A stretch of 64,000 nt of DNA, from NCBI RefSeq assembly GCF_018998565.1, contig NZ_JAHNZO010000004.1:248001-312000 (forward strand). The letters run 5' to 3'. Below the pieces are notes generated by a model. It had not been told where the DNA came from, ran no database searches, and was given only the letters and a program-made list of their open reading frames with translations. The position numbers and the translations under genes are program-made. Origin of the DNA: Paenibacillus oleatilyticus. GTDB taxonomy: Bacteria > Bacillota > Bacilli > Paenibacillales > NBRC-103111. Positions 42,415 through 52,169 of the stretch are shown piece by piece. Within the stretch, counting starts at the first letter, position 1; every line of letters starts with the position of its first letter.

Positions 42415-44642
42415 GGAATCGCATCCTTCCAAACCTTTTCTAGTTCCGTCACAGATGCATCAATAACCGGTGTTCCATTGACTTGAAGTTGGAGCGAGCT
42501 GCCGCCGACCGTACCGAGCGCTTGCACTGGCACGCCGCGCTCTGCCAGAAGCTTTTGCAGCGCTTCGGCTTTGTCCGGAGCGGCGCTCAGCAGAATGCGG
42601 GATTGGCTCTCGCTGAACAGCGCGATATCCGGGCGCAGCTCCGTTGCGAAGTTCGCCTTCGCGCCGAGACGGCCGCTCATGCAGCTCTCGGCCAGCGCGA
42701 CGGCCAGTCCGCCTTCGGACAGGTCGTGCGCCGATGCGACAAGCCCTTGCTGAATCGCGGTCAGTACCGCATCCAGCAACGTTTTTTCCACGTCCAGATC
42801 GATTTGCGGCGGACGGCCTTCCGTTACGCCGTGCACGATATATTGGAACTCGCTGCCGCCCAGCTCCGCTTTCGTCTGGCCGAGCAGCAGGATCACGTCG
42901 CCTTCGCGTTTGAAGCCCTGCGTCGTGATATGGTCGATGTCATGCACCAAGCCGACCATCCCGACGACCGGCGTCGGATAAATCGCGCCTTTGGCGTTCT
43001 CGTTGTACAAGCTGACGTTGCCGCCGATGACCGGCGTATTCAGCTTGCGGCAAGCTTCGGCCATGCCGTCGACGGATTTCTCCAGCTGCCAGAAAATTTC
43101 CGGCTTCTCCGGGCTGCCGAAGTTCAGGTTGTCCGTAATCGCCAGCGGCTCCGCGCCGGAGCAAACGTTGTTGCGCGCCGCTTCCGCCACGGCGATGCGG
43201 CCGCCGATTTCCGGATCGAGGTATACAAAGCGTCCGTTGCAGTCCGTGGACATGGACAGCGCCTTGCGGGAGCCGCGAATCGTCACGACCGCCGCGTCGG
43301 AGCCCGGCTGAACTGCCGTGCTGGTACGCACCATATAATCGTATTGGTTATAAATCCATTCTTTGTTCGCTACCGTAGGGGAAGCCAGCACCTGCTTGAG
43401 CGCGCCGTTCAAATCCGTCACTTCCGGGTAACGAAGCGTATCGATCTTGCCGTTCTCTTCATAATAAGCCGGTACCGCGGAAGGCTTGTGATACATCGGG
43501 CAATCGTCTACGAGCGCTTTGACTGGCATGTCGCCGACCAGTTCGCCTTTATGATACAGCTTCAGGTTGCCGTCGTCGGTCACTTTGCCGACCTTCGCGC
43601 AGTGCAGCCCCCAACGCTCGAAAATCGCTTTTGCCTGAGCCTCATGCTCCGGCTTCACCACGAAGAGCATCCGCTCCTGCGACTCGGACAGCATCATCTC
43701 GTAAGGCGTCATGCCTTCCTCGCGCTGCGGCACCTCGTCCAGATACAGCTCCATGCCGTTGCCGGCCTTGCTCGCCATCTCCGAGCTGGAGCAGGTCAAG
43801 CCTGCGGCGCCCATATCTTGGATACCAACGACGATGCCGGAATTGATCAGCTCCAGGCATGCTTCCAGCACCAGCTTCTCCATGAACGGATCGCCGACCT
43901 GTACCGCCGAACGCTTCGCTTCGGACTCCTCAGTCAAATCTTCGGATGCAAACGTCGCGCCGTGGATGCCGTCGCGTCCTGTTGCCGGTCCGACATAGAA
44001 AACCGGGTTGCCGACACCTTTGGCGACGCCCTTTTGAATCTTGTCGTGATCGATCAGACCAACGCACATCGCATTGACGAGTGGATTGCCTTCGTAGCTC
44101 TCGTCGAACATGACTTCGCCGCCAACCGTCGGAATGCCGATGCAGTTGCCGTACCCGGCAATACCCGACACGACGTGCTCGAACAAATATTTGACGCGAT
44201 CATTGGTAAGACGCCCGAAGCGCAAGCTGTTCAATACCGCCACCGGGCGTGCGCCCATCGAGAAAATGTCGCGGATAATGCCGCCGACTCCCGTCGCTGC
44301 GCCTTGGTAAGGCTCGACTGCCGAAGGGTGGTTATGGCTTTCGATTTTGAACACAACCGCCTGATTGTCGCCGATATCGACGATACCCGCGCCTTCGCCC
44401 GGTCCCATCAGGACGCGCGGTCCACTTGTCGGGAATTTGCGGAGAACCGCCTTCGAGTTTTTATAGGAGCAGTGCTCGGACCACATGACGCTGAACACGC
44501 CGATTTCGACGTAGTTCGGCTTCCGGCCCAAAAACCCGCAAATTTTGTCATATTCCGCATCCGATACGCCGAACTGCTTGTAAATCTGCTGCTCGGCAAT
44601 TTGCTCTGCCGTTGGTTCCTTAGCCGATAGCTGCTGCGCCAT
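42396..44642 (-). CDS. purL: FGAM synthase, large subunit (small-type PurL)
   Basis: The 748-residue ATP-dependent amidotransferase converts FGAR to FGAM with PurS and PurQ, step 4. This is the short PurL form that needs those partners, both encoded just upstream. Patterns seen: [42 protein letters not shown]-like [18 protein letters not shown], and [15 protein letters not shown] in the second half. It overlaps purQ by 23 bp. Confidence 0.98.
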   Translation of the reverse strand: MAQQLSAKEPTAEQIAEQQIYKQFGVSDAEYDKICGFLGRKPNYVEIGVFSVMWSEHCSYKNSKAVLRKFPTSGPRVLMGPGEGAGIVDIGDNQAVVFKIESHNHPSAVEPYQGAATGVGGIIRDIFSMGARPVAVLNSLRFGRLTNDRVKYLFEHVVSGIAGYGNCIGIPTVGGEVMFDESYEGNPLVNAMCVGLIDHDKIQKGVAKGVGNPVFYVGPATGRDGIHGATFASEDLTEESEAKRSAVQVGDPFMEKLVLEACLELINSGIVVGIQDMGAAGLTCSSSEMASKAGNGMELYLDEVPQREEGMTPYEMMLSESQERMLFVVKPEHEAQAKAIFERWGLHCAKVGKVTDDGNLKLYHKGELVGDMPVKALVDDCPMYHKPSAVPAYYEENGKIDTLRYPEVTDLNGALKQVLASPTVANKEWIYNQYDYMVRTSTAVQPGSDAAVVTIRGSRKALSMSTDCNGRFVYLDPEIGGRIAVAEAARNNVCSGAEPLAITDNLNFGSPEKPEIFWQLEKSVDGMAEACRKLNTPVIGGNVSLYNENAKGAIYPTPVVGMVGLVHDIDHITTQGFKREGDVILLLGQTKAELGGSEFQYIVHGVTEGRPPQIDLDVEKTLLDAVLTAIQQGLVASAHDLSEGGLAVALAESCMSGRLGAKANFATELRPDIALFSESQSRILLSAAPDKAEALQKLLAERGVPVQALGTVGGSSLQLQVNGTPVIDASVTELEKVWKDAIPCLMNS

Positions 44643-45315
44643 GCTTCTCCCTCCAGGTGCTCAAAATCGATGTAAACATCTTCCATCCGTCCGCCGAGCC
44701 GAGCAGTTCGTGCACCGCCCGCTCCGGATGCGGCATCATGCCCAGCACGTTGCCCGCCCGGTTGCAAATCCCTGCAATATCGTCGACCGAGCCGTTCGGA
44801 TTGTTGCCCGCCTCATAACGGAACACGATCTGGTTGTTCGCTTTCAGCTCTGCCAGCGTCGCCTCGTCGCAATAATAGTTGCCTTCGCCGTGGGCGATCG
44901 GAATGTTGATCAGCTCGCCCTTTGTATAGTCCGAAGTAAACGGCGTATTCGTATTTTCCACCTGCAGCATCGCCGCATGGCAGCGGAATTTGAGCGACCG
45001 GTTGCGCAGCATCGCCCCTGGCAGCAGACCCGATTCCAGCAAAATCTGGAAGCCGTTGCAAATGCCCAGAATATATTTCCCTTCCTCCGCCGCTTTCACC
45101 AAAGCGCTCATGACCGGGGCAAAGCGGGCAATCGCGCCGCAGCGCAGGTAGTCGCCGTACGAGAAGCCGCCGGGAATAAGAATGCAATCATATTTCGATA
45201 AGTCCGTTTCCGTATGCCATACGTAATCCACTGGCTGTCCGATCGTATCCTCTACCGCTTTGTAGCAGTCGATATCACAGTTGGAGCCGGGGAATACCAA
45301 CACCGCGAAATTCAT
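44620..45315 (-). CDS. purQ: FGAM synthase, glutaminase subunit
   Basis: The 231-residue class I glutamine amidotransferase supplies ammonia to PurL. The nucleophile is in GICNGFQIL, and the His-Glu part of the triad is in MMPHPERAV. The N-terminus [19 protein letters not shown] is typical. The ATG at 45315 stands eight bases after AGGAGG; the GTG one codon earlier is less well placed. Confidence 0.97.
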   Translation of the reverse strand: MNFAVLVFPGSNCDIDCYKAVEDTIGQPVDYVWHTETDLSKYDCILIPGGFSYGDYLRCGAIARFAPVMSALVKAAEEGKYILGICNGFQILLESGLLPGAMLRNRSLKFRCHAAMLQVENTNTPFTSDYTKGELINIPIAHGEGNYYCDEATLAELKANNQIVFRYEAGNNPNGSVDDIAGICNRAGNVLGMMPHPERAVHELLGSADGWKMFTSILSTWREKHGAAAIG

Positions 45316-45334
45316 CACGCGCGCCTCCTTTTGA

Positions 45335-45583
45335 TTAACCCTGTACCAGCTCGAAACGGTAATCCTCGATGACGGTGTTCGCGAGCAGCTTTTCGCACAT
45401 CGCTTTCAACCGCTCTTCCGCCGCAGCCCGGTCGTTTGTGTTCAGTTCCACTTCCAAATATTTGCCGATTCTCACCTTCTCCACTTCATCGAAGCCCATC
45501 GAGTGGAGCGCGCCCTGTACGGCGGTTCCTTGCACATCCAGAACGCTTTGTTTGATCGTTACGTATACCGTTGCTTTGAACAT
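45335..45583 (-). CDS. purS: FGAM synthase subunit PurS
   Basis: The 82-residue protein bridges PurL and PurQ. It has the usual PurS pattern: [36 protein letters not shown] and a C-terminal VIEDYRFEL. The ATG at 45583 has GGGAGGT about 11 bases upstream; longer frames have none. Confidence 0.96.
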   Translation of the reverse strand: MFKATVYVTIKQSVLDVQGTAVQGALHSMGFDEVEKVRIGKYLEVELNTNDRAAAEERLKAMCEKLLANTVIEDYRFELVQG

Positions 45584-45679
45584 TAGGAAAAGTACCTCCC
45601 ACATTAAGTTAATCATTTTGGGCCTATCCTGAAGCGCGTTATCCGCGGAGCGGCTGCTTTACCGCCCCGGCAAGCCAGT

Positions 45680-46573
45680 TTACCCTTGCACCAAACGGTT
45701 GTAGATATCGCGGTAACGCCGGGAAGTCTCCTCCACCACATGCGGCGGCAGCGGGTCCGGCTCGCTGTTTTTGTCCCAATCGGTGCCGGACAAATACGTC
45801 CGGACCGGCTCTTTATCCATGCCGTCGATCTCGATGTCGAGCTCGTACTTGCTTTTGTCCCAGAAGCGGGAGGAATCCGGCGTGAAAATTTCGTCAATCA
45901 AGATGATTTCGCCGTCGATCAGACCGAATTCGAACTTCGTATCCGCCAAAATGATGCCGCGCGCCTCGCAAAACTCCCGCGCAAACTCATACAGCCGGAT
46001 GCTTTTCTCCTGAAGCTGCTGCGTCAGCTCCGCGCCGGCCAGCTCGGTCATCCGCTCGATCGAGATGTCCTCGTCGTGGCCGACGTCGTTCTTCGCCGCA
46101 GGCGTGAAAATCGGCTGCGGAAACCGCTCGTTTTTGCGCATGCCTGCCGGCAGCTTGTGCCCGTTCACTTCACCGGTTTGCTGGTACTGCCGCCAGCCGC
46201 CGCCGGTAATGTAGCCGCGCACGACGCATTCGATGTCGATCCGCTGCGCCTTTTTCGTGACCATGAACCGATCCTTCATGATTTCGCGGTCCGTGACCAG
46301 CTCCCCGAGCCGGTCCACGTCGGCATGCACCAGATGATTCGGCTGGATGCCTGCCGTCTGCTCGAACCAGAAGCGGCTGAGCGAATTCAGCACGTTGCCT
46401 TTGTCGGGCACCGCCGGGCTCAGCACCCAGTCGAACGCGGAGATGCGGTCGGTGACCGCGATCAGGTAGTGCTCACCGAGATCGTACAGCTCCCGGACCT
46501 TGCCTTTGTAGAGCAGTGGCGCCTTCACGTAAGGCTCGGCGCTCGAAATGGCCGTTGTCGTCGTTCCACTCAT
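45680..46573 (-). CDS. purC: SAICAR synthetase, long form
   Basis: The 297-residue enzyme ligates aspartate to CAIR, step 7. Signatures include LLYKGKVRELYDLG near the N-terminus, TDRISAFDWVLSPAVPDKG, IECVVRGYITGGGW and ADTKFEFGLIDGEIILIDE. This is the ~300-residue subfamily found in yeast and proteobacteria; Bacillus subtilis PurC is the ~240-residue subfamily, so the gene differs in origin from the textbook operon, though the long form may be common in this organism's relatives. Confidence 0.95.
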   Translation of the reverse strand: MSGTTTTAISSAEPYVKAPLLYKGKVRELYDLGEHYLIAVTDRISAFDWVLSPAVPDKGNVLNSLSRFWFEQTAGIQPNHLVHADVDRLGELVTDREIMKDRFMVTKKAQRIDIECVVRGYITGGGWRQYQQTGEVNGHKLPAGMRKNERFPQPIFTPAAKNDVGHDEDISIERMTELAGAELTQQLQEKSIRLYEFAREFCEARGIILADTKFEFGLIDGEIILIDEIFTPDSSRFWDKSKYELDIEIDGMDKEPVRTYLSGTDWDKNSEPDPLPPHVVEETSRRYRDIYNRLVQG

Positions 46574-46600
46574 CGCTTCGTCAGGCCTCCCCCGTTTAGA

Positions 46601-47896
46601 TCAGCTCAAGCCAAGACGCTTGAAAATCGTATCGACATGCTTTAAATGCCAGCTCGGATTGAACGCGTCCTCGATCTCTTCCAGGCTCAGATGCTCCCGG
46701 ATCGCCGGCGTGTTCTCGATAATGTCACGGAACGAGCGCTGCTCTTCCCACGCCTGCATCGCGCGCGGTTGCACCGTATCGTATGCTTGCTCGCGGCTGA
46801 AGCCTTTGTCGATCAGCTTCGTCATGACGCGGCCGGAGAACGGCACGCCGTACGTGCTTTGCATGTTGCGCTTCATGTTTTCCGGGAACACCGTCAGGTT
46901 CTTCACGATGTTGCCCAGGCGGTTCAGCATATAGTTGAGGAGAATCGTCGCATCCGGCAAAATGATCCGCTCGACCGAGGAGTGCGAAATATCGCGCTCA
47001 TGCCACAGCGTCACGTTCTCGTAAGCGGAAACCATATGGCCACGGATGACCCGCGCTAGTCCGGAGATGCTTTCGCAGCCGATCGGATTGCGCTTGTGCG
47101 GCATGGCGGACGAACCTTTTTGCCCCTTGGCGAACGGCTCCTCCACCTCGCGGAATTCGCTCTTCTGCAGCGCACGGATTTCCGTCGCGAATTTGTCGAG
47201 CGAGGTCGCGATCAGCGCCAGCGTCGCCATGTACTCCGCGTGACGGTCGCGCTGCAGCGTCTGCGTGGAGATCGGCGCCGGCTTCGTACCGAGCTTGCCG
47301 CACACATATTCCTCGACGAACGGATCGATGTTCGCGTACGTGCCGACCGCGCCGGAAATTTTGCCGAACTGCACGCCATCCGCCGCAAAACGGAAACGCT
47401 CCAGATTCCGCTTCATTTCCTCGTACCACAGCGCCATTTTCAGCCCGAACGTCGTCGGCTCGGCATGCACGCCGTGCGTCCGTCCCATCATCGCCGTATC
47501 TTTATAAGCGACCGCTTTGTCCTTCAAAATCTCGATGAAGTTCAGCAGGTCCTTCTCCAGAATCGTGTTGGCCTGCTTGAGCAAGTAACCGAGCGCCGTA
47601 TCGACTACATCCGTGGAAGTCAAGCCGTAGTGCACCCATTTCCGCTCCGGTCCGAGCGTCTCGGATACCGCACGGGTGAAGGCAATCACATCGTGGCGCG
47701 TCTCCTGCTCGATTTCGTAGATGCGGTCGATGTTGAAGCCTGCGTTTTTGCGCAGCTCGACGACATCTTCCTTCGGGATCACGCCCAGCTCCGCCCACGC
47801 TTCGCAGGAAAGAATCTCGACTTCGAGCCATGCTTTAAATTTGTTTTCTTCCGTCCAAATGCCGCCCATCTCGGGTCTCGTATAACGTTCGATCAT
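46601..47896 (-). CDS. purB: adenylosuccinate lyase
   Basis: The 431-residue enzyme removes fumarate from SAICAR and adenylosuccinate. The fumarase-superfamily signature is [16 protein letters not shown]; the catalytic His region [15 protein letters not shown] and [15 protein letters not shown] are also seen. Length is normal. The next upstream gene, purK, is separated by 233 bp holding nested-palindrome copy 4. Confidence 0.98.
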   Translation of the reverse strand: MIERYTRPEMGGIWTEENKFKAWLEVEILSCEAWAELGVIPKEDVVELRKNAGFNIDRIYEIEQETRHDVIAFTRAVSETLGPERKWVHYGLTSTDVVDTALGYLLKQANTILEKDLLNFIEILKDKAVAYKDTAMMGRTHGVHAEPTTFGLKMALWYEEMKRNLERFRFAADGVQFGKISGAVGTYANIDPFVEEYVCGKLGTKPAPISTQTLQRDRHAEYMATLALIATSLDKFATEIRALQKSEFREVEEPFAKGQKGSSAMPHKRNPIGCESISGLARVIRGHMVSAYENVTLWHERDISHSSVERIILPDATILLNYMLNRLGNIVKNLTVFPENMKRNMQSTYGVPFSGRVMTKLIDKGFSREQAYDTVQPRAMQAWEEQRSFRDIIENTPAIREHLSLEEIEDAFNPSWHLKHVDTIFKRLGLS

Positions 47897-47960
47897 GGTT
47901 TCTCCATCCTCCGCTTTTATCCGTTTCCTTAAGATAACTGATGAACATAGGTCGCTGCGC

Positions 47961-48076
47961 GAGCGGATCGTTCTTCCGATCGCTGTTGTCCCCGGATTCT
48001 TTGATGATATAACCCATTAAGTTGTTAGAATCCAGGGACAAAGGCGAACGCTACGCTTCTCCAGAACGATCCGCTC
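47961..48076 (-). repeat. nested-palindrome element, copy 4
   Basis: Read on the minus strand: outer stem GAGCGGATCGTTCT with AGAACGATCCGCTC (14 bp, perfect), 16-nt linker GGAGAAGCGTAGCGTT, CGCCTTTG, inner stem TCCCTGGATTCT with AGAATCCGGGGA (one wobble), 26-nt loop, CAACAGCG and the 6-nt spacer ATCGGA. The linker is close to that of copy 1. It fills most of the 233-bp purK-purB gap, in the same direction as pur transcription. Confidence 0.88.
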
Positions 48077-48129
48077 CATCCGCTTTTTTTCACCGAGTCA
48101 TAAAAAACAATCAATCGAAACGTTCTTAT

Positions 48130-49320
48130 TTATATAGCGTCCCATATTTTTGAAGCCTCTATCCAATCGAATGCCGCCTCATGCGAGGCCGCGAGCAAAT
48201 TCACATGGCCCATTTTGCGGCCGGCCTTGGCTTCCTGCTTTCCGTACAAATGCACCTTCGCCGTCACGCCCGGCACCTGCTCCGCTTCCGGCCGGACGAT
48301 CCAGTCCAGCAGCGGCTGCACGTGTTCGCCCAGCACATTGACCATGACGACCGGCGTCATCAGCGCGGGATCTCCAAGGGGCAGGTTCGCGATTGCCCGC
48401 ACATGCTGCTCGAACTGCGAAGTCCGGCACGCCTCCATCGTATAGTGGCCGGAGTTATGCGGACGCGGCGCCAGCTCGTTGACATACAGCTCGCCATCCG
48501 CCGTAAGGAACAGCTCGACGGCGATGAGGCCGATCACATCCAACTCCTCGGCAATCCGCAGTGCCATCCGTTCCGCCTCCCGCTGCACCTCTTCCGGCAC
48601 TCTCGCCGGTACGATGGACAAATGCAGAATGTTGTTCACATGCACATTTTCCGCGGCGGGAAAAGCTTTAACCTCCCCGCGCGGACTGCGAGCCGCAATG
48701 ACCGACAGCTCCTTCGTGAAATGAACGAACTGCTCCAGCACCATCTCCGTCCGGGCCCGGCTTAACGTATCGTACGCCTCCTGCACTTCGTCCAGCGAGC
48801 GGATCACCCATTGCCCTTTGCCGTCGTATCCGCCCGTCGCCGTCTTCAGCACGCACGGCGTGCCGAAGCGGCGGACCGCTTCGTGCAGCTCTTCCACGCT
48901 GCCGATTTCGGCATACGGCGCGACCTTCACAGCTGCGGCTTCAATCGCCCGCTTCTCGCGCAGCCGATGCTGTGTCGTGTACAACAGCTTGCTGCCCTGC
49001 GGCACGTACGACTCGGCCATCAGCAGCTTGGTCACATCGGCGTCCACGTTCTCGAACTCGTACGTGATGACGTCGGCCAGCTCCGCAAGCTGCCGGGCGG
49101 CATCGACATCATGATAAGGCGCGACGATTTGCCGTTCGGCCACTTGGCCGCAAGGCGAGTCCGGCGTCGGGTCCAGCGTCACGAACCGGTAGCCCATGGC
49201 GCTTCCGGCCAAAGCCATCATCCGTCCGAGCTGTCCGCCTCCAAGCACGCCGATCGCAGCGCCGGGGGGCAACACTTTCGATGGATCATACGTTCGGTTT
49301 TGTTCTGTCTGCCGCGTCAT
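48130..49320 (-). CDS. purK: N5-carboxyaminoimidazole ribonucleotide synthetase
   Basis: The 396-residue ATP-grasp enzyme carboxylates AIR to N5-CAIR. Seen are [43 protein letters not shown] for ATP binding and [17 protein letters not shown] near the metal site. It starts in a 4-bp overlap with purE. Confidence 0.97.
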   Translation of the reverse strand: MTRQTEQNRTYDPSKVLPPGAAIGVLGGGQLGRMMALAGSAMGYRFVTLDPTPDSPCGQVAERQIVAPYHDVDAARQLAELADVITYEFENVDADVTKLLMAESYVPQGSKLLYTTQHRLREKRAIEAAAVKVAPYAEIGSVEELHEAVRRFGTPCVLKTATGGYDGKGQWVIRSLDEVQEAYDTLSRARTEMVLEQFVHFTKELSVIAARSPRGEVKAFPAAENVHVNNILHLSIVPARVPEEVQREAERMALRIAEELDVIGLIAVELFLTADGELYVNELAPRPHNSGHYTMEACRTSQFEQHVRAIANLPLGDPALMTPVVMVNVLGEHVQPLLDWIVRPEAEQVPGVTAKVHLYGKQEAKAGRKMGHVNLLAASHEAAFDWIEASKIWDAI

Positions 49321-49802
49321 TCCAGCACGCTCTTTTCGATCACAGTTTGCGCGATTTTTTCGCGGCGCTCCGCAACTTTGCGCTGCAGCGCCGGATCGAA
49401 GGCTCCGAGCATTTGAGCGGCCAATAGTCCCGCATTCGTCGCTCCGGCATTGCCGATCGCCACGGTGCCGACCGGAATACCGCCCGGCATCTGAACGATG
49501 GACAGCAGCGAATCAAGGCCGTTCAGCGTCGATGACTTCACCGGCACGCCGATTACCGGCAATACCGTCTTCGCCGCCACCATGCCCGGCAAATGCGCCG
49601 CGCCGCCCGCTCCCGCAATAATGACCTTCAATCCGCGGTCCGCCGCCGCTGCCGCATATTCGAACATCAGGTCGGGCGTCCGGTGAGCGGAGACGACTTT
49701 CTTTTCATAAGGCACTTCGAGCTCGTCCAGCACGTCACAAGCATGCTTCATCGTTTCCCAGTCGGACTGGCTGCCCATAATGACTCCAACAAGAACAGAC
49801 AT
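49317..49802 (-). CDS. purE: N5-CAIR mutase
   Basis: The 161-residue class I PurE moves the carboxyl group to give CAIR. The substrate loop is seen in [14 protein letters not shown] (about 5-18), SAHRTPDLM, and [14 protein letters not shown], all typical of the bacterial mutase that works with PurK. The ATG at 49802 has GGAGG six bases upstream; the frame from 49826 lacks a site. It is the first gene of the pur operon. Confidence 0.97.
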   Translation of the reverse strand: MSVLVGVIMGSQSDWETMKHACDVLDELEVPYEKKVVSAHRTPDLMFEYAAAAADRGLKVIIAGAGGAAHLPGMVAAKTVLPVIGVPVKSSTLNGLDSLLSIVQMPGGIPVGTVAIGNAGATNAGLLAAQMLGAFDPALQRKVAERREKIAQTVIEKSVLE

Positions 49803-49853
49803 TGGTAACCTCCGTGTCGGTCGCATCGATGTTTGACCCTATATTATAGAAGC

Positions 49854-49910
49854 AAAAAAAACAAAACGCCCATTGGATAGTACTGACAAGCGCAGTCTAT
49901 CGGCAGGACG
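49854..49910 (-). terminator. pur leader terminator (riboswitch expression platform)
   Basis: On the minus strand CGTCC...GATAGACTG pairs with CAGTACTATC...GGGCG in a two-part stem (49910-49867), followed by TTTTGTTTTTTTT. It lies between the aptamer and purE. Confidence 0.75.
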
Positions 49911-49974
49911 ACAAGAATACTCCACAAGCGCAAGCTAAGGTCTGGCATGCTTATGCCGACCCCTGAAACTTCGC

Positions 49975-50048
49975 TCACTCGTAGTCCAAAAATTTAAGGT
50001 TTTCGGGTAGAAACTTTCGGGCCATATTCCCGACATTATACGAGACTA
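49975..50048 (-). ncRNA. guanine-type purine riboswitch
   Basis: On the minus strand the purine aptamer elements are in order: CTCGTATAATGTCGGG, ATATGGCCCGAAAGTTTCTACC, and TTGGACTACGAG, with ACTCGT/ACGAGT as closing helix. The C in GGACTA at the specificity position points to guanine or hypoxanthine rather than adenine. Bound purine should favour the downstream terminator and shut the pur operon. Confidence 0.93.
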
Positions 50049-50078
50049 TTCGACTTTTTTAAGGCTTTCATCCTCTTT

Positions 50079-50108
50079 AGTTTAACAGTCTTTAACACCG
50101 CATGTCAA
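50079..50108 (-). promoter_or_regulatory. pur operon promoter
   Basis: On the minus strand a perfect TTGACA is followed after 18 bp by TAAACT (or after 17 bp by TTAAAC). The -10 is weak but the start would lie about 25 bases before the aptamer. Confidence 0.5.
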
Positions 50109-50178
50109 CTCCAAAAGACGAACATTATTTTGTTCAAAACAGAAATAGTTCGCATTTTCGCACAAAAAAGCGTACGGC

Positions 50179-50877
50179 TTATCCTTGCTCCAAAATGCCC
50201 TTTTTTATGCGAATCAGCTCGTTCAGCCCGTCTTCCACTTCTTCTTTCGACAAATTGCCCCGCGCCAGCGCCTCCGCATCCAGGCCCAGCCATCGTTCGT
50301 ACATCCGGATGCCTACACCGAGCTGTTCAAGCCGCTCCCCCGTTTCCTGCGAACGTTCCAGCTCGTCCAGCAAATGGAAAAGCGCATCTTCCGCCCGACC
50401 GTATTGGCCGCCAGCTTCGTAATATGGGATAAGCACCTTCAGCAGGCTTGCAGACATAGGAGCCCGTCCAACCAGGGCAAGCGCGGACTCGATCCGGTCT
50501 GCGAATTCCTCGCGCAGCTCTTCGCGCGCATCCAGCTCTCTGGCCGTCAGCAGAAGCTCCAGCGATTTGGCCCCCGCCGCTCTGGCAGCCGCCTCATCTC
50601 CCGAGTCCGCGTACAAAACCGCCTCGGCGTTGAGCATATCCCCGCATGCAAGCACTTTCCCTTGATCGACCTCGCCGTCTTTGGATAGCAGAGCCAGCAG
50701 ATCTTTGACCGACAGCGCATGGATCAGCTTCGAGCCAACGCCCAGTAGCTGCCGCATCGCCTGGTTCAACAGCTCCATCGCTTCCCGCAGCTGTTGGTTC
50801 TGCCGGCGAAACATCACTTTATGCAGCATTTCCGCCGCCTGTTCGATCATCCGTAAAATATAATCCCGCTTATACAT
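50179..50877 (-). CDS. DUF6483 helical protein
   Basis: The 232-residue soluble protein is almost all helix: YKRDYILRMIEQAAEMLHKVM at the start is typical of DUF6483, and EAVLYADSGDEAAARAAGAKSLEL with later repeats looks like TPR-type helical pairs. The family has no known function. The ATG at 50877 has GAGGAG seven bases upstream. It ends about 70 bp before the pur promoter and reads the same way, so some read-through into the pur leader is possible; I see no terminator between them. Confidence 0.7.
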   Translation of the reverse strand: MYKRDYILRMIEQAAEMLHKVMFRRQNQQLREAMELLNQAMRQLLGVGSKLIHALSVKDLLALLSKDGEVDQGKVLACGDMLNAEAVLYADSGDEAAARAAGAKSLELLLTARELDAREELREEFADRIESALALVGRAPMSASLLKVLIPYYEAGGQYGRAEDALFHLLDELERSQETGERLEQLGVGIRMYERWLGLDAEALARGNLSKEEVEDGLNELIRIKKGILEQG

Positions 50878-51013
50878 GGCGCTGCTCCTCTCTCGGGACC
50901 ATGACCGTCCCAAATCAGCTGATGCCCCCGAACACTCTTTTATTGTACCGCATTCCTACCCGGGAGGAAAAAGCTTCTGCTATTTTCCGGCAGCTACTGG
51001 ATGATTTTATGTA

Positions 51014-51043
51014 TTGATAACGGTAACAAGCCTGTGGTAAATT
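51014..51043 (+). promoter_or_regulatory. candidate promoter of riboswitch C
   Basis: TTGATA (51014-51019) and TAAATT (51038-51043) are 18 bp apart; the predicted start falls at the first base of the aptamer. Confidence 0.4.
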
Positions 51044-51048
51044 CTTAA

Positions 51049-51180
51049 AAGCCGAATCGCACAGCAAATTTTGTGTACGTACGGGGGACGCAATACATGG
51101 GGTGAATGCCGCAGAACCGCAAGGTTCGAAGGCTAGGGAGCATACCTCTTCCCGAACCCGACAACTAACCTCGGAGGCTT
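51049..51180 (+). ncRNA. c-di-AMP riboswitch (ydaO/yuaA type), copy C
   Basis: The ydaO elements appear in order: ACGGGGGACGC, ATGGGGTGAATGCC, GGCTAGGGAGCATACCTC, CCCGAACCCGACAAC and TAACCTCGG. AAGCC and GGCTT close the aptamer. The ribosome site AGGAGGG starts only about 3 bases after the closing helix and there is no terminator between, so control may act on translation. The gene after it is a cell-wall protein of a kind often under this riboswitch. Confidence 0.9.
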
Positions 51181-51199
51181 ACAGGAGGGAAAACAGAAT

Positions 51200-52066
51200 A
51201 TGAAGTTCGGTTTAAAAAGCGTGCTTCTTGCATGCCTGTTCACACTGCCCGCAATTCTGCCCGTCTGCGCTCCGGCTGCCTATGCCGATGAACCGGTGCG
51301 TCTGTCGGAGGATATCAAGGTTCAGGTGAACGACAAGCTGGTGCAGTTTCCGGATGCCCAGCCTTTTGTGGATGAGAATCACAAGCTTCAGGTTCCGGCG
51401 CGCGTCGTCGCGGACAAACTCGGCTACCAGCTGAATTGGGAGCCTGCCGGTTCCGAAATCAAAATTACAATCAAAGACAATAAAAACAGCCTTTCGCTGC
51501 AAACCGGGAATAAGTCGGTGACGGTCAACGGGCAGCATGAGAAGGTCGAAAGCGCCGCGGAAATCGTCGACGGCCGCGTCTATGTGCCGGTCCGGCTGAT
51601 CTCGGATTCGTTCGACATCCAGACGCAATGGGACAACCAAAACCGCATCGCGATACTTGGCGCCGACGGCAACTATCACGCTCCCGCTTGGTATCGCCCG
51701 AGCGCAGCCGTTCTGGCCGCTTCCCAAGCGCCCGCACCGGCTTACAGCAAAATGATCGAAGTCAATGCGACAGCCTACACCGCTTCTCCCGAGGAGAACG
51801 GCGGCTATGGCGCCGTCGATTATATGGGCAATCCCCTGAGGCTCGGAACGATCGCCGTGGATCCTTCGGTCATTCCGCTCGGTTCCAAGGTATTGATCAA
51901 AGGCTACTCCTATATGGGCTTGCCCGCTAACGGCCTGTATGCCACAGCGACGGATACCGGAGGCGCGATAAGAGGCAACAGGATCGACATATTCCTTCCC
52001 GAAAGCCGCGCTCAAGCAAAGCTCTTCGGTAAGCAGAATGTGCAAGTATACGTACTTAATCCATAA
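51200..52066 (+). CDS. secreted 3D-domain wall protein with copper-amine-oxidase-like N-domain
   Basis: The 288-residue protein has a signal peptide (1-29, ending AAYADE), a copper amine oxidase N-domain-like part (about 35-155) with KLQVPARVVADKLGYQLNWE and RVYVPVRLISDSFDIQTQWD, and a C-terminal 3D domain (about 190-287). The three aspartates that give the domain its name are visible in AVDPSVIPLGS, TATDTGG and NRIDIFLP. 3D domains are found in MltA-like lytic enzymes and resuscitation factors that act on peptidoglycan. It stands directly behind c-di-AMP riboswitch C and is followed by a terminator, so it is a single-gene unit. Confidence 0.9.
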   Translation: MKFGLKSVLLACLFTLPAILPVCAPAAYADEPVRLSEDIKVQVNDKLVQFPDAQPFVDENHKLQVPARVVADKLGYQLNWEPAGSEIKITIKDNKNSLSLQTGNKSVTVNGQHEKVESAAEIVDGRVYVPVRLISDSFDIQTQWDNQNRIAILGADGNYHAPAWYRPSAAVLAASQAPAPAYSKMIEVNATAYTASPEENGGYGAVDYMGNPLRLGTIAVDPSVIPLGSKVLIKGYSYMGLPANGLYATATDTGGAIRGNRIDIFLPESRAQAKLFGKQNVQVYVLNP

Positions 52067-52090
52067 TCAAGCTTGATTCTCATCCAAACG

Positions 52091-52136
52091 AAAAAAGCAG
52101 TCGTCTCCCTTTAAAACGGGACGGCTGCTTTTTTCA
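52091..52136. terminator. bidirectional terminator
   Basis: AAAAAAGCAGTCGTC pairs with GACGGCTGCTTTTTT, giving T-runs on both strands between the convergent 3D-protein and oxidoreductase genes. Confidence 0.85.
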
Positions 52137-52137
52137 G

Positions 52138-52169
52138 TTCCTACATATATTAATTCCTACATATATTAA
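52138..52169. repeat. 16-bp tandem duplication over a stop codon
   Basis: TTCCTACATATATTAA occurs twice in a row. The second copy contains the stop codon of the oxidoreductase gene (TTA at 52166-52168 on the plus strand). Confidence 0.8.

Larger units (their letters stand above)
49803..50178. other. pur operon leader
   Basis: This 376-bp stretch holds the promoter, guanine riboswitch and leader terminator listed separately. No further gene is seen. Confidence 0.7.

Noticed and set aside
42483-44630. 715-codon open frame on the plus strand opposite purL
   Set aside because: It is the mirror of a highly conserved purL in GC-rich codons, has no ribosome site and encodes Arg/His/Leu-rich nonsense.
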